64,000 bases of DNA from Pseudopelagicola sp. (GCA_026195905.1 JAPHRE010000026.1:1-64000); one strand, 5' to 3'; shown: positions 46,332-55,067, numbered from the stretch's first letter. Notes: a model not told the origin generated them from the letters alone. A program made the numbers and translations.

Positions 46332-46619
46332 TCAGGACAGAATGCCCATGATGTCAGCTTCTTTCATCATCAGCAGCTCTTCGCCGTCGACGGAAACTTC
46401 GGTGCCCGACCATTTGCCAAACAGAACGCGGTCGCCCGCTTTCACGTCGAGCGCAATGCGGTCGCCGTCATCATCGCGCAGGCCAGCGCCCACGGCTACG
46501 ATTTCGCCCTCAGCGGGCTTTTCTTTTGCGCTATCGGGGATAATGAGGCCGCCTGCGGTCTTCTCTTCGCCTTCAACGCGACGAACCAGCACGCGGTCAT
46601 GCAGAGGTGTAAGTGCCAT
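46332..46619 (-). CDS. groES: 10 kDa co-chaperonin GroES
   Basis: This 95-residue co-chaperonin caps the GroEL cavity. It has the N-terminal [19 protein letters not shown] mobile loop and the [18 protein letters not shown] terminus. The gene starts 50 bases from the CIRCE element on the minus strand and is followed by groEL. Confidence 0.98.
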   Translation of the reverse strand: MALTPLHDRVLVRRVEGEEKTAGGLIIPDSAKEKPAEGEIVAVGAGLRDDDGDRIALDVKAGDRVLFGKWSGTEVSVDGEELLMMKEADIMGILS

Positions 46620-46651
46620 TGTCTAGGTTTCCCTAACTAAATTTTCTCCCT

Positions 46652-46668
46652 GACTCCTCAGCGGAGTC
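46652..46668 (-). other. Hairpin in the groES leader
   Basis: GACTCC and GGAGTC form a perfect six-base-pair stem around TCAGC, between the CIRCE element and the groES start codon. It may stabilise the mRNA; no ribosome site is masked. Confidence 0.5.
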
Positions 46669-46669
46669 G

Positions 46670-46696
46670 TTATCACTCCCTGTCGGCGAGTGATAA
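46670..46696 (-). promoter_or_regulatory. CIRCE operator (HrcA-binding site)
   Basis: TTATCACTC (46670-46678), a nine-base spacer and GAGTGATAA (46688-46696) form the inverted repeat of CIRCE. The fourth base is T instead of the consensus G, with a matching change in the other arm, and a G-C pair extends the repeat on each side. HrcA repression is expected. Confidence 0.93.
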
Positions 46697-46703
46697 CAGC
46701 GCA

Positions 46704-46732
46704 TAGTTAGGATCGGCGCAAACCCGAGTCAA
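46704..46732 (-). promoter_or_regulatory. Sigma-70 promoter of groESL
   Basis: On the minus strand TTGACT (46727-46732) and TAACTA (46704-46709) are separated by 17 bases, the optimal spacing. The CIRCE operator begins eight bases downstream of the -10 box, at the expected transcription start, as in other HrcA-controlled promoters. Confidence 0.8.
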
Positions 46733-46816
46733 CCAGATCACATGACTTTTTTGAGCAGAATTCAAAACCAGCGGGACACCTGTGAAATCCCGATAAAAAA
46801 CAAGGGGCTGAAAATC

Positions 46817-47482
46817 TTATATTTGCTGCGATGCGGCAAGAATTTGGCGCCCATCAGCGCTTAGGTCATAGACGCCGACCGCCACCTTCACGAACCACCC
46901 AAGATGATTGTCCCGCATGATCCGTGTGGCCTGAGGCACCTCTGCGCCCTTGGTAACAGTCGCGCCCTTGCTTGGCCCATATTCCGCAAGGTAAGCCGCG
47001 CACCGCAGTGCTTCTTGCTTGTAAGCGGTTGTGATCTGGCCGCGTGTGCCGCCCGCATTGGGATCACCCCGGCGGCGCTCAAACTCTTTCAATAGTGCGC
47101 CTTTGCGGGGCTTGGATTTGCGCGGACGGAACTCTACCGGGTCACAATGCGCCTGCACATGCCCATCCTCAAGCCGCACCGACAAGACCCCGATGCCAAG
47201 CCGCTTGCAAAGCCCCACATTGCCTTTGAACATCCGCCACGCCGGTTTTCCCGACCAACGCGGCACCGCGACATAGACCCAATCGCTCACGCTCTGGCGC
47301 GCGACGGCCTGCTGCAAAAGCTTGAGGGTAAAGCCGGTTTTCAACTCAACGATCACAGGGTCTTCGCCGGGACGCCGCGCCATGACATCTACAGCGCCAA
47401 CCTCAGATTTGACCTCAAAGCCCTGCGCTTCAAGCCATGCCTTGACTGGCGCATAAAGCTCCGTTTCGCGCAGCGCGGCCAT
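46817..47482 (-). CDS. DUF2161 protein, PD-(D/E)XK nuclease-like
   Basis: This 221-residue protein has a restriction-enzyme-like core: VGAVDVMARRPG and VIVELKTGF provide the Asp and Glu-X-Lys of a PD-(D/E)XK motif. A basic linker (RPRKSKPRKGAL) and a small C-terminal domain follow. It matches the DUF2161 family found in Rhodobacterales, whose role is unknown. It lies upstream of groES on the same strand; the downstream stretch (46733-46816) is AT-rich. It begins three bases after the aldolase-type gene and may be co-transcribed with it. Confidence 0.75.
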   Translation of the reverse strand: MAALRETELYAPVKAWLEAQGFEVKSEVGAVDVMARRPGEDPVIVELKTGFTLKLLQQAVARQSVSDWVYVAVPRWSGKPAWRMFKGNVGLCKRLGIGVLSVRLEDGHVQAHCDPVEFRPRKSKPRKGALLKEFERRRGDPNAGGTRGQITTAYKQEALRCAAYLAEYGPSKGATVTKGAEVPQATRIMRDNHLGWFVKVAVGVYDLSADGRQILAASQQI

Positions 47483-47485
47483 AGC

Positions 47486-48529
47486 CTAACCTTTGACCAG
47501 CCCGACAAAGCGGTCAATCTCGGCGCTGTCGATCGACCAGTCACAGACAAACCGCGCCTCAAGCATCTCTTGCGGATCATCGCCCGCAAGCGATCCCGAC
47601 CAAACATTATAGACCACCCCCGCCTCATGCAGGCGCTTGTGGATGGCTCGCGGCATGGCACAGAATACGATATTGGCCTGCGGCGCATAGGTAAACGCCA
47701 CACCCGCCGCGCGCAGCCCTTGGGCAAGCCGCGCGCAATTGCCATTGGCTCGACGTGCGCTCTCGCACCAGAGATCGTCTTTGAGGTAGGCGTTCATCTG
47801 CGCAGAGAGGTAGCGATGCTTGGAGAAAAGATGCGCCCCGCGTTTGCGGCGCAGCTCGAACTCCCATGCCTTTTGGGGGTCAAAGAGGATCACCGCCTCA
47901 ACCCCGACACAGCCGTTCTTGGTTCCGCCAAAGCTCACCGCGTCAACGCCCGCTTTCCACGTCATTTCCGCAGGCGAGCAGCCCAGCGCCACAAGCGCAT
48001 TGGCAAACCGCGCCCCATCAAGATGCACCGGCAGGCCAAACCCCTTGGCCACATCGCAAAGCGCGGTCAACTCCTCCACGCTATAAACGGTGCCGCGCTC
48101 TGTCACCTGTGTGATCGACACGGGGCCACGTTGCGGCCCATGCACGCCCCGGCTTTCCTCGGCCTCAATCGACGCGCGCAGGGCATCCGGCGTCATCTTG
48201 ACCGCATCCCCCACCAATGTGAGCTTGGCCCCGCCGGTAAAAAATTCCGGCGCGTTGCATTCATCCTCATGGATATGCGCGACCGGCGAACAGAAAACCG
48301 TCTCAAAAGGCTGGCACAGCGTTGCAAGGGCCAGAGAATTGGCCGCCGTGCCCGTCGCCACAAGGTAAACCGCCGCCTCAGGTGCCTCAAAAATCTCGCG
48401 GATTTGGGCGCGCACCTCATCCATGATTGGATCGGTGCCATAGGGGGGCGCATAGCCCTCATTGGCTTTGACAAGCGCGTCCATAATCGCCGGATGCGCC
48501 GGGCCTGCATTGTCAGAGGCAAAAAACAT
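47486..48529 (-). CDS. Low-specificity threonine aldolase / beta-eliminating lyase
   Basis: This is a 347-residue PLP enzyme of fold type I. HLDGARFANALVALG and DAVSFGGTKNGCVG carry the Asp and the PLP-binding Lys of threonine aldolases. It splits L-threonine or allo-threonine to glycine and acetaldehyde. The start at 48529 follows GAGGAGATCACCTG. Its ATG overlaps the stop codon of the YcgN-like gene by one base. Confidence 0.9.
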   Translation of the reverse strand: MFFASDNAGPAHPAIMDALVKANEGYAPPYGTDPIMDEVRAQIREIFEAPEAAVYLVATGTAANSLALATLCQPFETVFCSPVAHIHEDECNAPEFFTGGAKLTLVGDAVKMTPDALRASIEAEESRGVHGPQRGPVSITQVTERGTVYSVEELTALCDVAKGFGLPVHLDGARFANALVALGCSPAEMTWKAGVDAVSFGGTKNGCVGVEAVILFDPQKAWEFELRRKRGAHLFSKHRYLSAQMNAYLKDDLWCESARRANGNCARLAQGLRAAGVAFTYAPQANIVFCAMPRAIHKRLHEAGVVYNVWSGSLAGDDPQEMLEARFVCDWSIDSAEIDRFVGLVKG

Positions 48530-49005
48530 CAGGTGATCTCCTCGATAATATGCTCTTCCCACTCGTCCTCGGGAACCTCGAACTCCGATACCGTCCAGCC
48601 TTGCACCGAGATACCTGCATCATGCACGGTTTGCGGCGTCCCGGAAATAAGCGGGTGCCAATCATAGAGCGGCTTGCCCTCCCAAAGCAGACGATACGCA
48701 CAGGTGCGCGGCATCCAATAAGCATGGGTCGCGATGTTCTTGGGCGACAGGACGATACATTCGGGCACGAATTGATGCCGGATATCATATTGCGCACAGC
48801 GGCAGGATTCATCGTCCAACAAGCGACATGCCACACGCGTCAGGGCAACCTCGCCCGTATCCCCGTCTTCAAGTTTATTGAGGCAGCACCGCCCACAGCC
48901 ATCGCACAAAGCTTCCCATTCCGGGCGCGTCATCTTGGAGAGCGGCTTGCGCTCCCAAAACCGAGCGCGAAGACCCTCTCGTTCAATCGGATCTGACACG
49001 CTCAT
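48529..49005 (-). CDS. YcgN/UPF0260-type cysteine-cluster protein
   Basis: This 158-residue protein has conserved cysteines in LCDGCGRCCLNK and CRCAQYD, with more at ECIVL and RTCAYR. The pattern matches the UPF0260 (YcgN) family, thought to bind an Fe-S cluster or zinc; the function is unknown. The start at 49005 (MSVSDPIERE) overlaps the ribF stop region by four bases (ATGA). It lies in an operon with ribF upstream and the threonine-aldolase-like gene downstream. Confidence 0.87.
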   Translation of the reverse strand: MSVSDPIEREGLRARFWERKPLSKMTRPEWEALCDGCGRCCLNKLEDGDTGEVALTRVACRLLDDESCRCAQYDIRHQFVPECIVLSPKNIATHAYWMPRTCAYRLLWEGKPLYDWHPLISGTPQTVHDAGISVQGWTVSEFEVPEDEWEEHIIEEIT

Positions 49006-49934
49006 AGGTCCGCAAGAATGCCGCGACATTGCACACAATCTGCATCAATCTGCGCCACCAGCGCCTCAAGGCTTTCGAATTTCCATTCCGGGCGCAGGAA
49101 GTCTATAAGCCCGACCGAAAGCGGCGTGCCGTAAAGATCGCCAGAGAAATCAAAAATATGGGTTTCGATATTGGCACGGTTTTTGCCAAACATTGGGCGC
49201 ACACCGACCGACGCCGCGCCCATGTAGCTGCCCACATGCGGCCCGTCGAGCACATCCACCAGCACCGCATAGACGCCGAATTTCGGCGGGTGCAGCCCGT
49301 CGATAGACATATTCGCCGTCGGAAACCCAAGGTCGCGCCCACGCTGCGCACCGCCGATCACCGGCCCATCAATCCGGTGCCAATGCCCAAGCATCGCCGC
49401 CGCATCGCGCGGGCGTCCATCGCTTAGGGCTTGTCGGATCGCGGTTGACGAAACCTGTCCGCCCTCCCCCGCAAGGAGCGGTGCGATACTGACTTCAAAG
49501 CCAAGCTCCTGACCCAACGCCACAAGATCCTCCGCACTGCCTGCGCGCCCCTTGCCGAAACAAAAATCCGCGCCAACCACGACATGCTTGAGGCCAAGAC
49601 CCTCATGGATCACATCCCGCGCGAACTCTTCCGGCGTCAAGGACGATAGCGTTGCGTTGAAGGGCAGCTCATAGAGCCGCTCCACCCCGATTTTTGCCAG
49701 CCGATGCGCACGGGTTTCGGCGCTTGTCAGGCGAAAAGGCGGGGCGTCCGGCGCGAAGAACTCGCGCGGGTGCGGCTCAAAGGTCATAACACCCAACGGC
49801 GCGCCCTGCCCTGCGGCGCGGGCAAGATCAATCACCGAGCGATGCCCAAGGTGCACACCATCGAAATTCCCGATGGCCGCACTGGCCCCCCGGTCTTCCT
49901 TGGCGACAAACTTATAATCCCGAATAATCCGCAT
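49002..49934 (-). CDS. ribF: Bifunctional riboflavin kinase / FAD synthetase
   Basis: This 310-residue enzyme makes FMN and FAD from riboflavin. The N-terminal FAD synthetase domain has IGNFDGVHLGHRSVI and VVGADFCFGKGRAGS with SSTAIR. The C-terminal kinase domain has GRDLGFPTANMSIDGLHPPKFGVYAV in outline. The order and length fit RibF. It heads the operon with the YcgN, aldolase and DUF2161 genes. Confidence 0.96.
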   Translation of the reverse strand: MRIIRDYKFVAKEDRGASAAIGNFDGVHLGHRSVIDLARAAGQGAPLGVMTFEPHPREFFAPDAPPFRLTSAETRAHRLAKIGVERLYELPFNATLSSLTPEEFARDVIHEGLGLKHVVVGADFCFGKGRAGSAEDLVALGQELGFEVSIAPLLAGEGGQVSSTAIRQALSDGRPRDAAAMLGHWHRIDGPVIGGAQRGRDLGFPTANMSIDGLHPPKFGVYAVLVDVLDGPHVGSYMGAASVGVRPMFGKNRANIETHIFDFSGDLYGTPLSVGLIDFLRPEWKFESLEALVAQIDADCVQCRGILADL

Positions 49935-50004
49935 GACGCGGAGGTAGCCCGTTGATCCAAGGCATGCAAGAGGGGCGCGACGGCAGGGCGCTTAACAAGC
50001 CACG

Positions 50005-50030
50005 AAAAAGGCCGCCCGATACAAGCGGCC
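50005..50030 (-). terminator. Rho-independent terminator of the maoC gene
   Basis: GGCCGC (50010-50015) and GCGGCC (50025-50030) form a stem around CCGATACAA. On the minus strand it is followed by TTTTT. It lies 26 bases after the maoC-type stop codon. Confidence 0.8.
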
Positions 50031-50055
50031 CAGAGCATCCCTGCTGAGATATGGC

Positions 50056-50499
50056 TCAGTCGAATTTGCGCGATGGCGCAAGAACCGTCGCTTCGCCAAT
50101 CAGAACCTTTTTGCCATCAACCGAACAATGGCACTCAAGCTTTACGCGGCGCTTGGCGTGTTCGATGTCAATCACCTTGACCTCGGCATAGACCATGTCG
50201 CCGGGACGCACCGGCGCGAGAAACTTGAGCGTTTGCCCCATATAGACCGTGCCGTGGCCCGGAAGCTGTTCACCGATCACCGCAGAAATAAGACCTGCGG
50301 TCAGCATGCCATGCGCAATACGACCTTCGAAAATCGTGTCGTTGGCGTAATCGTCATCCATGTGCACCGGGTTATGGTCGGTCGAAACTTCGGCGAACAT
50401 CTTGATGTCCTCATCCGTCACTACCTTACGCAAGTGGCGCGACATACCCATCTCGATGTCTTCGATACAGATCGTTCCGCGTGGCAGGTTATCCAACAT
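50056..50499 (-). CDS. MaoC-type (R)-specific enoyl-CoA hydratase
   Basis: This 147-residue hot-dog-fold protein hydrates trans-2-enoyl-CoA to (R)-3-hydroxyacyl-CoA. The catalytic Asp and His are in STDHNPVHMDDDYA, and the GRIAHGMLTAGLISAVIG motif is typical of PhaJ. It could supply monomers for polyhydroxyalkanoate or act in fatty acid degradation; no pha genes are adjacent. It has its own terminator and is probably a single-gene transcript. Confidence 0.9.
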   Translation of the reverse strand: MLDNLPRGTICIEDIEMGMSRHLRKVVTDEDIKMFAEVSTDHNPVHMDDDYANDTIFEGRIAHGMLTAGLISAVIGEQLPGHGTVYMGQTLKFLAPVRPGDMVYAEVKVIDIEHAKRRVKLECHCSVDGKKVLIGEATVLAPSRKFD

Positions 50500-50602
50500 T
50501 CCACCCTCCGGTCTTTACTGGCTGTGTAATTTTCAAGCAGCCTTGAGCCGCGTTTTGCAACTTTATTACTTTGCAGGCGCAGAAAATCAACCCCCAATCG
50601 AC

Positions 50603-51478
50603 CTAACGCAACTGCCCGATACTATAATTCGGCGCGACGTTTTCCTGTGTCAGATAGGCCTTGAGGGCGTCGGGGTTGGGGTGGTGGGTGGTTTGAGTTT
50701 GGGTGGCGGCGAGGCCGCCGGTGATGAAGAGCGAATCGATGTCTTCTCCCATAGCGCCTCGGATGTCGGTCTGGGCGCCGTCGCCGATGGCGAGGATCGA
50801 AGCGGCGGGGATATCCTTGCCGAGCGCCATGAGGCGACGGCGTGCGAGGTCATAGATCGGCGGATGGGGCTTGCCGAAATAGAGGCTTTCGCCGCCCATT
50901 TCGGTATAAAGCCGCGCCAGTGCCCCGGCGCACCATTCGCGCACCTCGCCTCGGTCCACGACAATATCGGGATTGGCACACAGCAGCTTTAGCCCCTTTG
51001 TCTTGGCATAGAGGAAGTCGGCGCGATTGACCTCTGGGTCGGCCATCGGATCGAACGGCCCACAACAGACAATGCCCTCGGCCTCGGCCAGCGGCACACG
51101 GGTGATGGCCACAGGATCATCAATAACATCAAGGGGTTGAAAGAACTCCGCGTCCCGCTCCCACTCGCCCATAAAGTAGACTTTTTCGCCCACGGCCCCG
51201 GTAAACATCGCCGCGCGGGCGGAATCGCCGGAGCTTGCGATTGTGTCATAGGCATCGCTGGGGACGCCGAATTTAACCAACTGCGTCGCCACCCCGGCGC
51301 GGGGTTTGGGCGAGTTGGTCACCAGCACCACAACCCCACCCTTGCGGCGATAGTCCTGAAGCGCGGCGACCGCCTCCGGGTAGGCCGTAACCCCGTTGTG
51401 CACACAGCCCCAGAGGTCCACATAAAGCGCCTCATAGCGGTCGGAAATGTCGCAAAGCGCGGTGATGATCTCGGTCAT
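50603..51478 (-). CDS. HAD-superfamily hydrolase (TIGR01459 type)
   Basis: This 291-residue HAD phosphatase is of the class IIA group. Motif I is YVDLWGCVHNG, motif II VLVTNSPKP and motif III/IV GDGAQTDIRGAMG. The first motif departs from DxDGT/V: the second Asp is Trp (DLWG), as in the TIGR01459 subfamily. The substrate is not known; sugar phosphates or nucleotides are usual. It lies divergently from the acyl-CoA dehydrogenase, with the second repeat copy between them. Confidence 0.85.
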   Translation of the reverse strand: MTEIITALCDISDRYEALYVDLWGCVHNGVTAYPEAVAALQDYRRKGGVVVLVTNSPKPRAGVATQLVKFGVPSDAYDTIASSGDSARAAMFTGAVGEKVYFMGEWERDAEFFQPLDVIDDPVAITRVPLAEAEGIVCCGPFDPMADPEVNRADFLYAKTKGLKLLCANPDIVVDRGEVREWCAGALARLYTEMGGESLYFGKPHPPIYDLARRRLMALGKDIPAASILAIGDGAQTDIRGAMGEDIDSLFITGGLAATQTQTTHHPNPDALKAYLTQENVAPNYSIGQLR

Positions 51479-51553
51479 TGGGGCGTCCTGTCGGCTGTGG
51501 TCTGCGGGCCAAGATATGACAGTGCAGGCGCAGCGATGCCAGTCAAAACCGGG

Positions 51554-51595
51554 GTCTGTATCGCGTCGGTATCACGTCGGTATTGCGTTTGTGCT
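51554..51595. repeat. Intergenic repeat copy 2, made of 11-bp units
   Basis: This copy matches the one at 12813-12854 at 38 of 42 positions, with the same GTCT lead and three GTATyrCGTCG-type units, the last one degenerate (GTATTGCGTTT). It lies between divergent genes for the HAD hydrolase and the acyl-CoA dehydrogenase, 78 bases before the start of the latter. Confidence 0.75.
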
Positions 51596-51672
51596 GCAAC
51601 GCGGCGGCGCAACGTCGCGCTGGACACGGGGCGCGCGCTGCGTGAAACCCTCTCTATAATGGAGGACTTATC

Positions 51673-52818
51673 ATGGAACAGCATCTTTTTCTCGAAGAAG
51701 ATCATACGCTTTTGCGCGACCAAATCCGGCGCTTTGTCAACGAGCGCGTCAAGCCCGTCGCCGACGCATGGGAGGATGCAGGCATGGTGCCGCGCGAAAT
51801 CCTGCGCGAGATGGGCGCGCTTGGGTTTTTCGGTATCCGCTATCCCGAAGCCTATGGCGGCAGCGAGATGGACACCCGCGCCACCGCCGTTTTGGCAGAG
51901 GAGCTTGGCCGGTCAACCTTTTCCGGTTTTGCCATCACGGCGCTTGTGCATACGGATATGGCCTCGGTGCATCTTTACAATGCCGGGAGTGAGGCCCAGC
52001 GCGCGGCGCATATGCCCGATGTGATCGCGGGCAAGAAGATCGTCGCCGTGGGCGTCACCGAACCGGGCGCAGGATCGGATGTCAAAGGCATCCGCAGTTT
52101 TGCCCGCCGCGAGGGGGATCATTATGTCCTCAACGGATCCAAGATGTTTATCACCAACGGCGTTCATGCCGATCTCTATTGTGTCGCCGCCAAGACCGAC
52201 CGCGACGGCCCCGCGAGCCAGTCGGTGACCATGTTCCTGCTTGAGAAAGGCATGGAGGGGTTCAGCGTAAGCCGCGCCCTCGACAAACATGGCTGGCGAT
52301 CGTCGGACACCGCCGAGTTGAACTTTCAGGATGTGCGCGTTCCGGCGGAAAATATCCTTGGCGAGGAAGGGCGCGGGTTCTACGCCATCATGCAGAATTT
52401 CCAGAACGAGCGCATTGTCATTGCCGCAATGGCGGTCGGCGAAGCGCAGGCGGCGATCGACCTGACCCTCGATTACGTCAAAGAGCGGCAGGCGTTTGGT
52501 GCGCCGCTCTGGGACAAACAGGCCATCCGTCAGCGTATGGCGATGCTGGCCGCGCGGGTCACGGCGGCGCGCGCCCTCGTCTATCAGACCGCGGCGCGCG
52601 ATGCGCATGGCGAAGAGGTCGTGCGCGAGGTGTCGATGCTCAAGGCGCTCTGCGGCGAGTTGGTCAATGACGTCATGTATGACTGTCTGCAATTCCACGG
52701 CGGCGCGGGATATCTGCGCGGCATGGCCATTGAGCGCATGGCGCGCGATGCCCGTGTGCAGGCCATTGGCGGCGGGGCGACCGAGGTCATGCTTGAGGAA
52801 GTGGCAAAGCGGCTCTGA
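51673..52818 (+). CDS. Acyl-CoA dehydrogenase
   Basis: This is a 381-residue flavoenzyme that makes the first step of beta-oxidation or of branched-chain amino acid breakdown. The signatures are GVTEPGAGSDVKGIRS (flavin binding) and QFHGGAGYLRGMAIERMARDARV near the C terminus. The catalytic Glu is probably Glu of AIERMARD. The start at 51673 follows GGAGGACTTATC. It is not next to other fatty acid genes except the maoC-type gene 1.2 kb away. The substrate chain length cannot be told. Confidence 0.93.
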   Translation: MEQHLFLEEDHTLLRDQIRRFVNERVKPVADAWEDAGMVPREILREMGALGFFGIRYPEAYGGSEMDTRATAVLAEELGRSTFSGFAITALVHTDMASVHLYNAGSEAQRAAHMPDVIAGKKIVAVGVTEPGAGSDVKGIRSFARREGDHYVLNGSKMFITNGVHADLYCVAAKTDRDGPASQSVTMFLLEKGMEGFSVSRALDKHGWRSSDTAELNFQDVRVPAENILGEEGRGFYAIMQNFQNERIVIAAMAVGEAQAAIDLTLDYVKERQAFGAPLWDKQAIRQRMAMLAARVTAARALVYQTAARDAHGEEVVREVSMLKALCGELVNDVMYDCLQFHGGAGYLRGMAIERMARDARVQAIGGGATEVMLEEVAKRL

Positions 52819-52837
52819 TCGCCCGCTTCAAAAAAGG

Positions 52838-52865
52838 AAAGGCCCGCCGAGAGGGCGGGCCTTTT
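52838..52865. terminator. Bidirectional terminator between acyl-CoA dehydrogenase and OM barrel
   Basis: GGCCCGCC (52841-52848) and GGCGGGCC (52854-52861) pair around GAGAG, with TTTT after it on the plus strand and AAA plus a further A run before it. It can end both converging transcripts. Confidence 0.87.
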
Positions 52866-52890
52866 GAAGATTTAGGCTCTGTTGCCGGAC

Positions 52891-53853
52891 TTAGTAGAGC
52901 GACAGGAGGTGGCTAATTGCAGTGCGACCACCGTTCGACGCTTTGTAAGCTGCGCTGTTGAGCGGCAGGCTCTGACCTTTGTGACCGAGCGGAATGGTCA
53001 GGCCAATGCGGATTTCGTCATAGTCGGCGCTGCCGTTGACCGGATCAGTAAGCGCAAGATCGGTGCGGACCAGTTCGAGGCTCGCCGTCATCGGCATCAT
53101 CTGACCGTTGCCACCAAAGGTGTAGGCTGCGCCGATGCTGTAACGGTTGGCATGTGCGCCGATCGAGGTGCCAAGGATGGTCTCGGACACCCACTGACGG
53201 CCAAGGCCACCAAAGACGACGAGATTATCACGCACCATGTATTCGCCACCGAGGCCGACCGAGAAGATGCTCCCCCCATTGATCGGGGCAGGGATATCTA
53301 CATCGGTGTAGATGAAGTGACCACCAAGGGAGAATTTGTCGTTGACCTGGTAGTTGCCGCGCACACCCACGTCCATGATGTCGACGCTGCCGATGAGGCC
53401 CAAAACATCCATGTCGCTTACGCCGATATGACCTTCGATGTCCCACTGACCGAAGTCTTTACCAAGAGTTAGACCCATAGAGTCACCGCCAGTGGAGATG
53501 CCGATGGGATCAAGGCTGAAGTCGACGTTTTCATAATAAGCGCCGATGATCAGGCCATTCGCCATAGTGAAGCGCGGTGTGAGCGAGAATTCGGTAACGT
53601 TCAGCTCAATCGGCCCGATGCCGGGATCAACCGCGCGGGCACCAAGGCCGAGGTCAAATTCAAAGTTGTCCGCGAGGAAAACCGTCGAGTCCATGCGGAT
53701 GCTGGGCACGTCAACGTCCTGGCTGCCACCAAAGGCTTTGATTTTGCCAGACGAGTAACCCAAGGTCACAGTGCCTTCAAAAGTGGCTTGTGCGTAGGCT
53801 GCGGGGGCGCAGAGGGCTACGGCAGCCACGGCAGAGAGAATGCGTGTTTTCAT
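52891..53853 (-). CDS. Outer-membrane beta-barrel (porin-like) protein
   Basis: This 320-residue secreted protein has a signal peptide ending in AYA-QA (about residues 1-22). The mature part alternates hydrophobic and polar residues with many Gly, Asp and aromatic residues, as in beta barrels (VTLGYSSGKIKAF, GVGLGGEYM-type strands, YSIGAAYTFGG). The last residue is Tyr after Leu, but a classical C-terminal Phe is missing. It looks like a Rhodobacterales outer-membrane protein with no named function. The ribosome site AAAAGGAAAGATC is strong. Confidence 0.75.
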   Translation of the reverse strand: MKTRILSAVAAVALCAPAAYAQATFEGTVTLGYSSGKIKAFGGSQDVDVPSIRMDSTVFLADNFEFDLGLGARAVDPGIGPIELNVTEFSLTPRFTMANGLIIGAYYENVDFSLDPIGISTGGDSMGLTLGKDFGQWDIEGHIGVSDMDVLGLIGSVDIMDVGVRGNYQVNDKFSLGGHFIYTDVDIPAPINGGSIFSVGLGGEYMVRDNLVVFGGLGRQWVSETILGTSIGAHANRYSIGAAYTFGGNGQMMPMTASLELVRTDLALTDPVNGSADYDEIRIGLTIPLGHKGQSLPLNSAAYKASNGGRTAISHLLSLY

Positions 53854-54146
53854 GATCTTTCCTTTTCAATCAATCGCCCGCTCTGTGAGAGGCAAAAAAA
53901 TCCGGGCGCAAATCACTGAAACTCATCAGCGGTATACGTAATAATCTTTGAATGGACCCTAGCGAATGCCGCTAAGGAGCGCCAATTGATGTTACTGCGC
54001 GGGAAAGTATTTGCCCGAAATGTGGCATCATCGCCACATTGTTATCGCACGAAAGTTGAAATTAATGGAATCTAAACTAAAGGGGCACCCGAGGCGCCCC
54101 TTTTTTGTGCACTGGCGCTGATGCGCCCGAAACTGAGGTCCGAGAC
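53854..54146. other. Intergenic region with hairpins and the promoter of the OM barrel gene
   Basis: This 293-base gap holds the leader of the barrel gene (minus strand, 53854-53910). A perfect hairpin TGTGGC-ATCATC-GCCACA lies at 54021-54038. Near 54082-54106 GGGGC-ACCCGAG-GCGCCCC, with T6 on the plus side and A-rich sequence on the other, ends the ppaC transcript. The stretch around 53930-54000 is AT-rich and probably holds the promoter; no gene is seen. Confidence 0.5.
54081..54106 (-). terminator. Terminator hairpin of ppaC
   Basis: GGGGC and GCCCC pair around a GC-rich loop. On the minus strand the hairpin is followed by TTTAGTTTAG, and on the plus strand by TTTTTT. It lies 40 bases after the ppaC stop codon. 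Confidence 0.65.
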
Positions 54147-55067
54147 TCAGACCTTAAGGTTGGGAATGATCTGTTTCTTGCGCGACATGATTCCCGGCAG
54201 AACCACCATGTCGCCCTCAACCGATGCGCCAAAGCTCTTCTCGGCCACGCCCTTGATAAGGTCGTTGGGCACAAAGAGGGTCGCCTCTTCGTTGAGGATA
54301 TCGACGACGAAGAGCAGAACCTCATCCACGCCATCTTCTTTGGCAACATCCGCGAAGGAAGCCATCAGGCTATCCTTGCGGTCGAGGACGAGTTTCGGCG
54401 CGGTGGTCTCAAGGACGGAGACGCGGAACTTGGTGCCGTCGACCGCGTATTCTTTGGAATCCATGCGGATCAAGTCAGCGTCAGAGAAGGCCGACACGTC
54501 GGATTTGGCTTCGAACATTTCCGAGGCATAGGTGCCAAGGTCGATATTGAGTTCGGACGCGAGTTTTTGCGCCAGCGCCTTGTCGATGTCGGTCGTGGTC
54601 GGCGAGCGGAATTCGAGCGTGTCGGAGAGGATACAGGACAGCATCATCCCCTTGACCCAGTCGGGCATTTTGTCGGCCGCGTCGCCCATGAGATCATACA
54701 TGATCGTCGCGGTGCAGGCGAGCGGGCGGATGGTGATGTCGATCGGACCCGCCGTTTCAAGCCCGCCGACAAGTTTGTGGTGGTCGATGATCTCGACGAT
54801 GTCGAGCGCGTTGATATTCGCCGGAAGCTCGGCCGGGTTATTGGTATCGACGATCACGGCTTTTTGGCCGTCTTCGAATGTCTCGACGATGCGCGGCTTC
54901 GGGCAGGACCATTTCTCAAGAACAAAAGCCGCTTCGGTGTTGGGCTCACCAAGCAGCACGGCTTCGGCGGGGTCGCCTTTGATTTCGTTGAGATACCACG
55001 CCCAGATGATGGGCGAGCCGGTGGAATCGGTATCGGGGGATTTATGGCCGAAAACGAGGGTGGTCAT
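54147..55067 (-). CDS. ppaC: Manganese-dependent inorganic pyrophosphatase (family II)
   Basis: This 306-residue DHH-family enzyme splits pyrophosphate to phosphate. The metal motifs are GHKSPDTDS, VDTNNPAEL and IIDHHKL. The C-terminal DHHA2 domain ends with PGIMSRKKQIIP, which carries the substrate-binding Ser-Arg-Lys-Lys. The start at 55067 follows GAAGGACACTTGCTC. Family II pyrophosphatases occur in some alphaproteobacteria instead of, or besides, the usual family I enzyme. Confidence 0.95.
   Translation of the reverse strand: MTTLVFGHKSPDTDSTGSPIIWAWYLNEIKGDPAEAVLLGEPNTEAAFVLEKWSCPKPRIVETFEDGQKAVIVDTNNPAELPANINALDIVEIIDHHKLVGGLETAGPIDITIRPLACTATIMYDLMGDAADKMPDWVKGMMLSCILSDTLEFRSPTTTDIDKALAQKLASELNIDLGTYASEMFEAKSDVSAFSDADLIRMDSKEYAVDGTKFRVSVLETTAPKLVLDRKDSLMASFADVAKEDGVDEVLLFVVDILNEEATLFVPNDLIKGVAEKSFGASVEGDMVVLPGIMSRKKQIIPNLKV

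Noticed and set aside
46652-46668. Second heat-shock operator in the groES leader
   Set aside because: GACTCC-TCAGC-GGAGTC is a short hairpin that does not match CIRCE, so it was kept only as an mRNA hairpin.
47147-48667. 506-codon plus-strand frame opposite the aldolase-like gene
   Set aside because: Antisense shadow rich in Arg and His, with no ribosome site.
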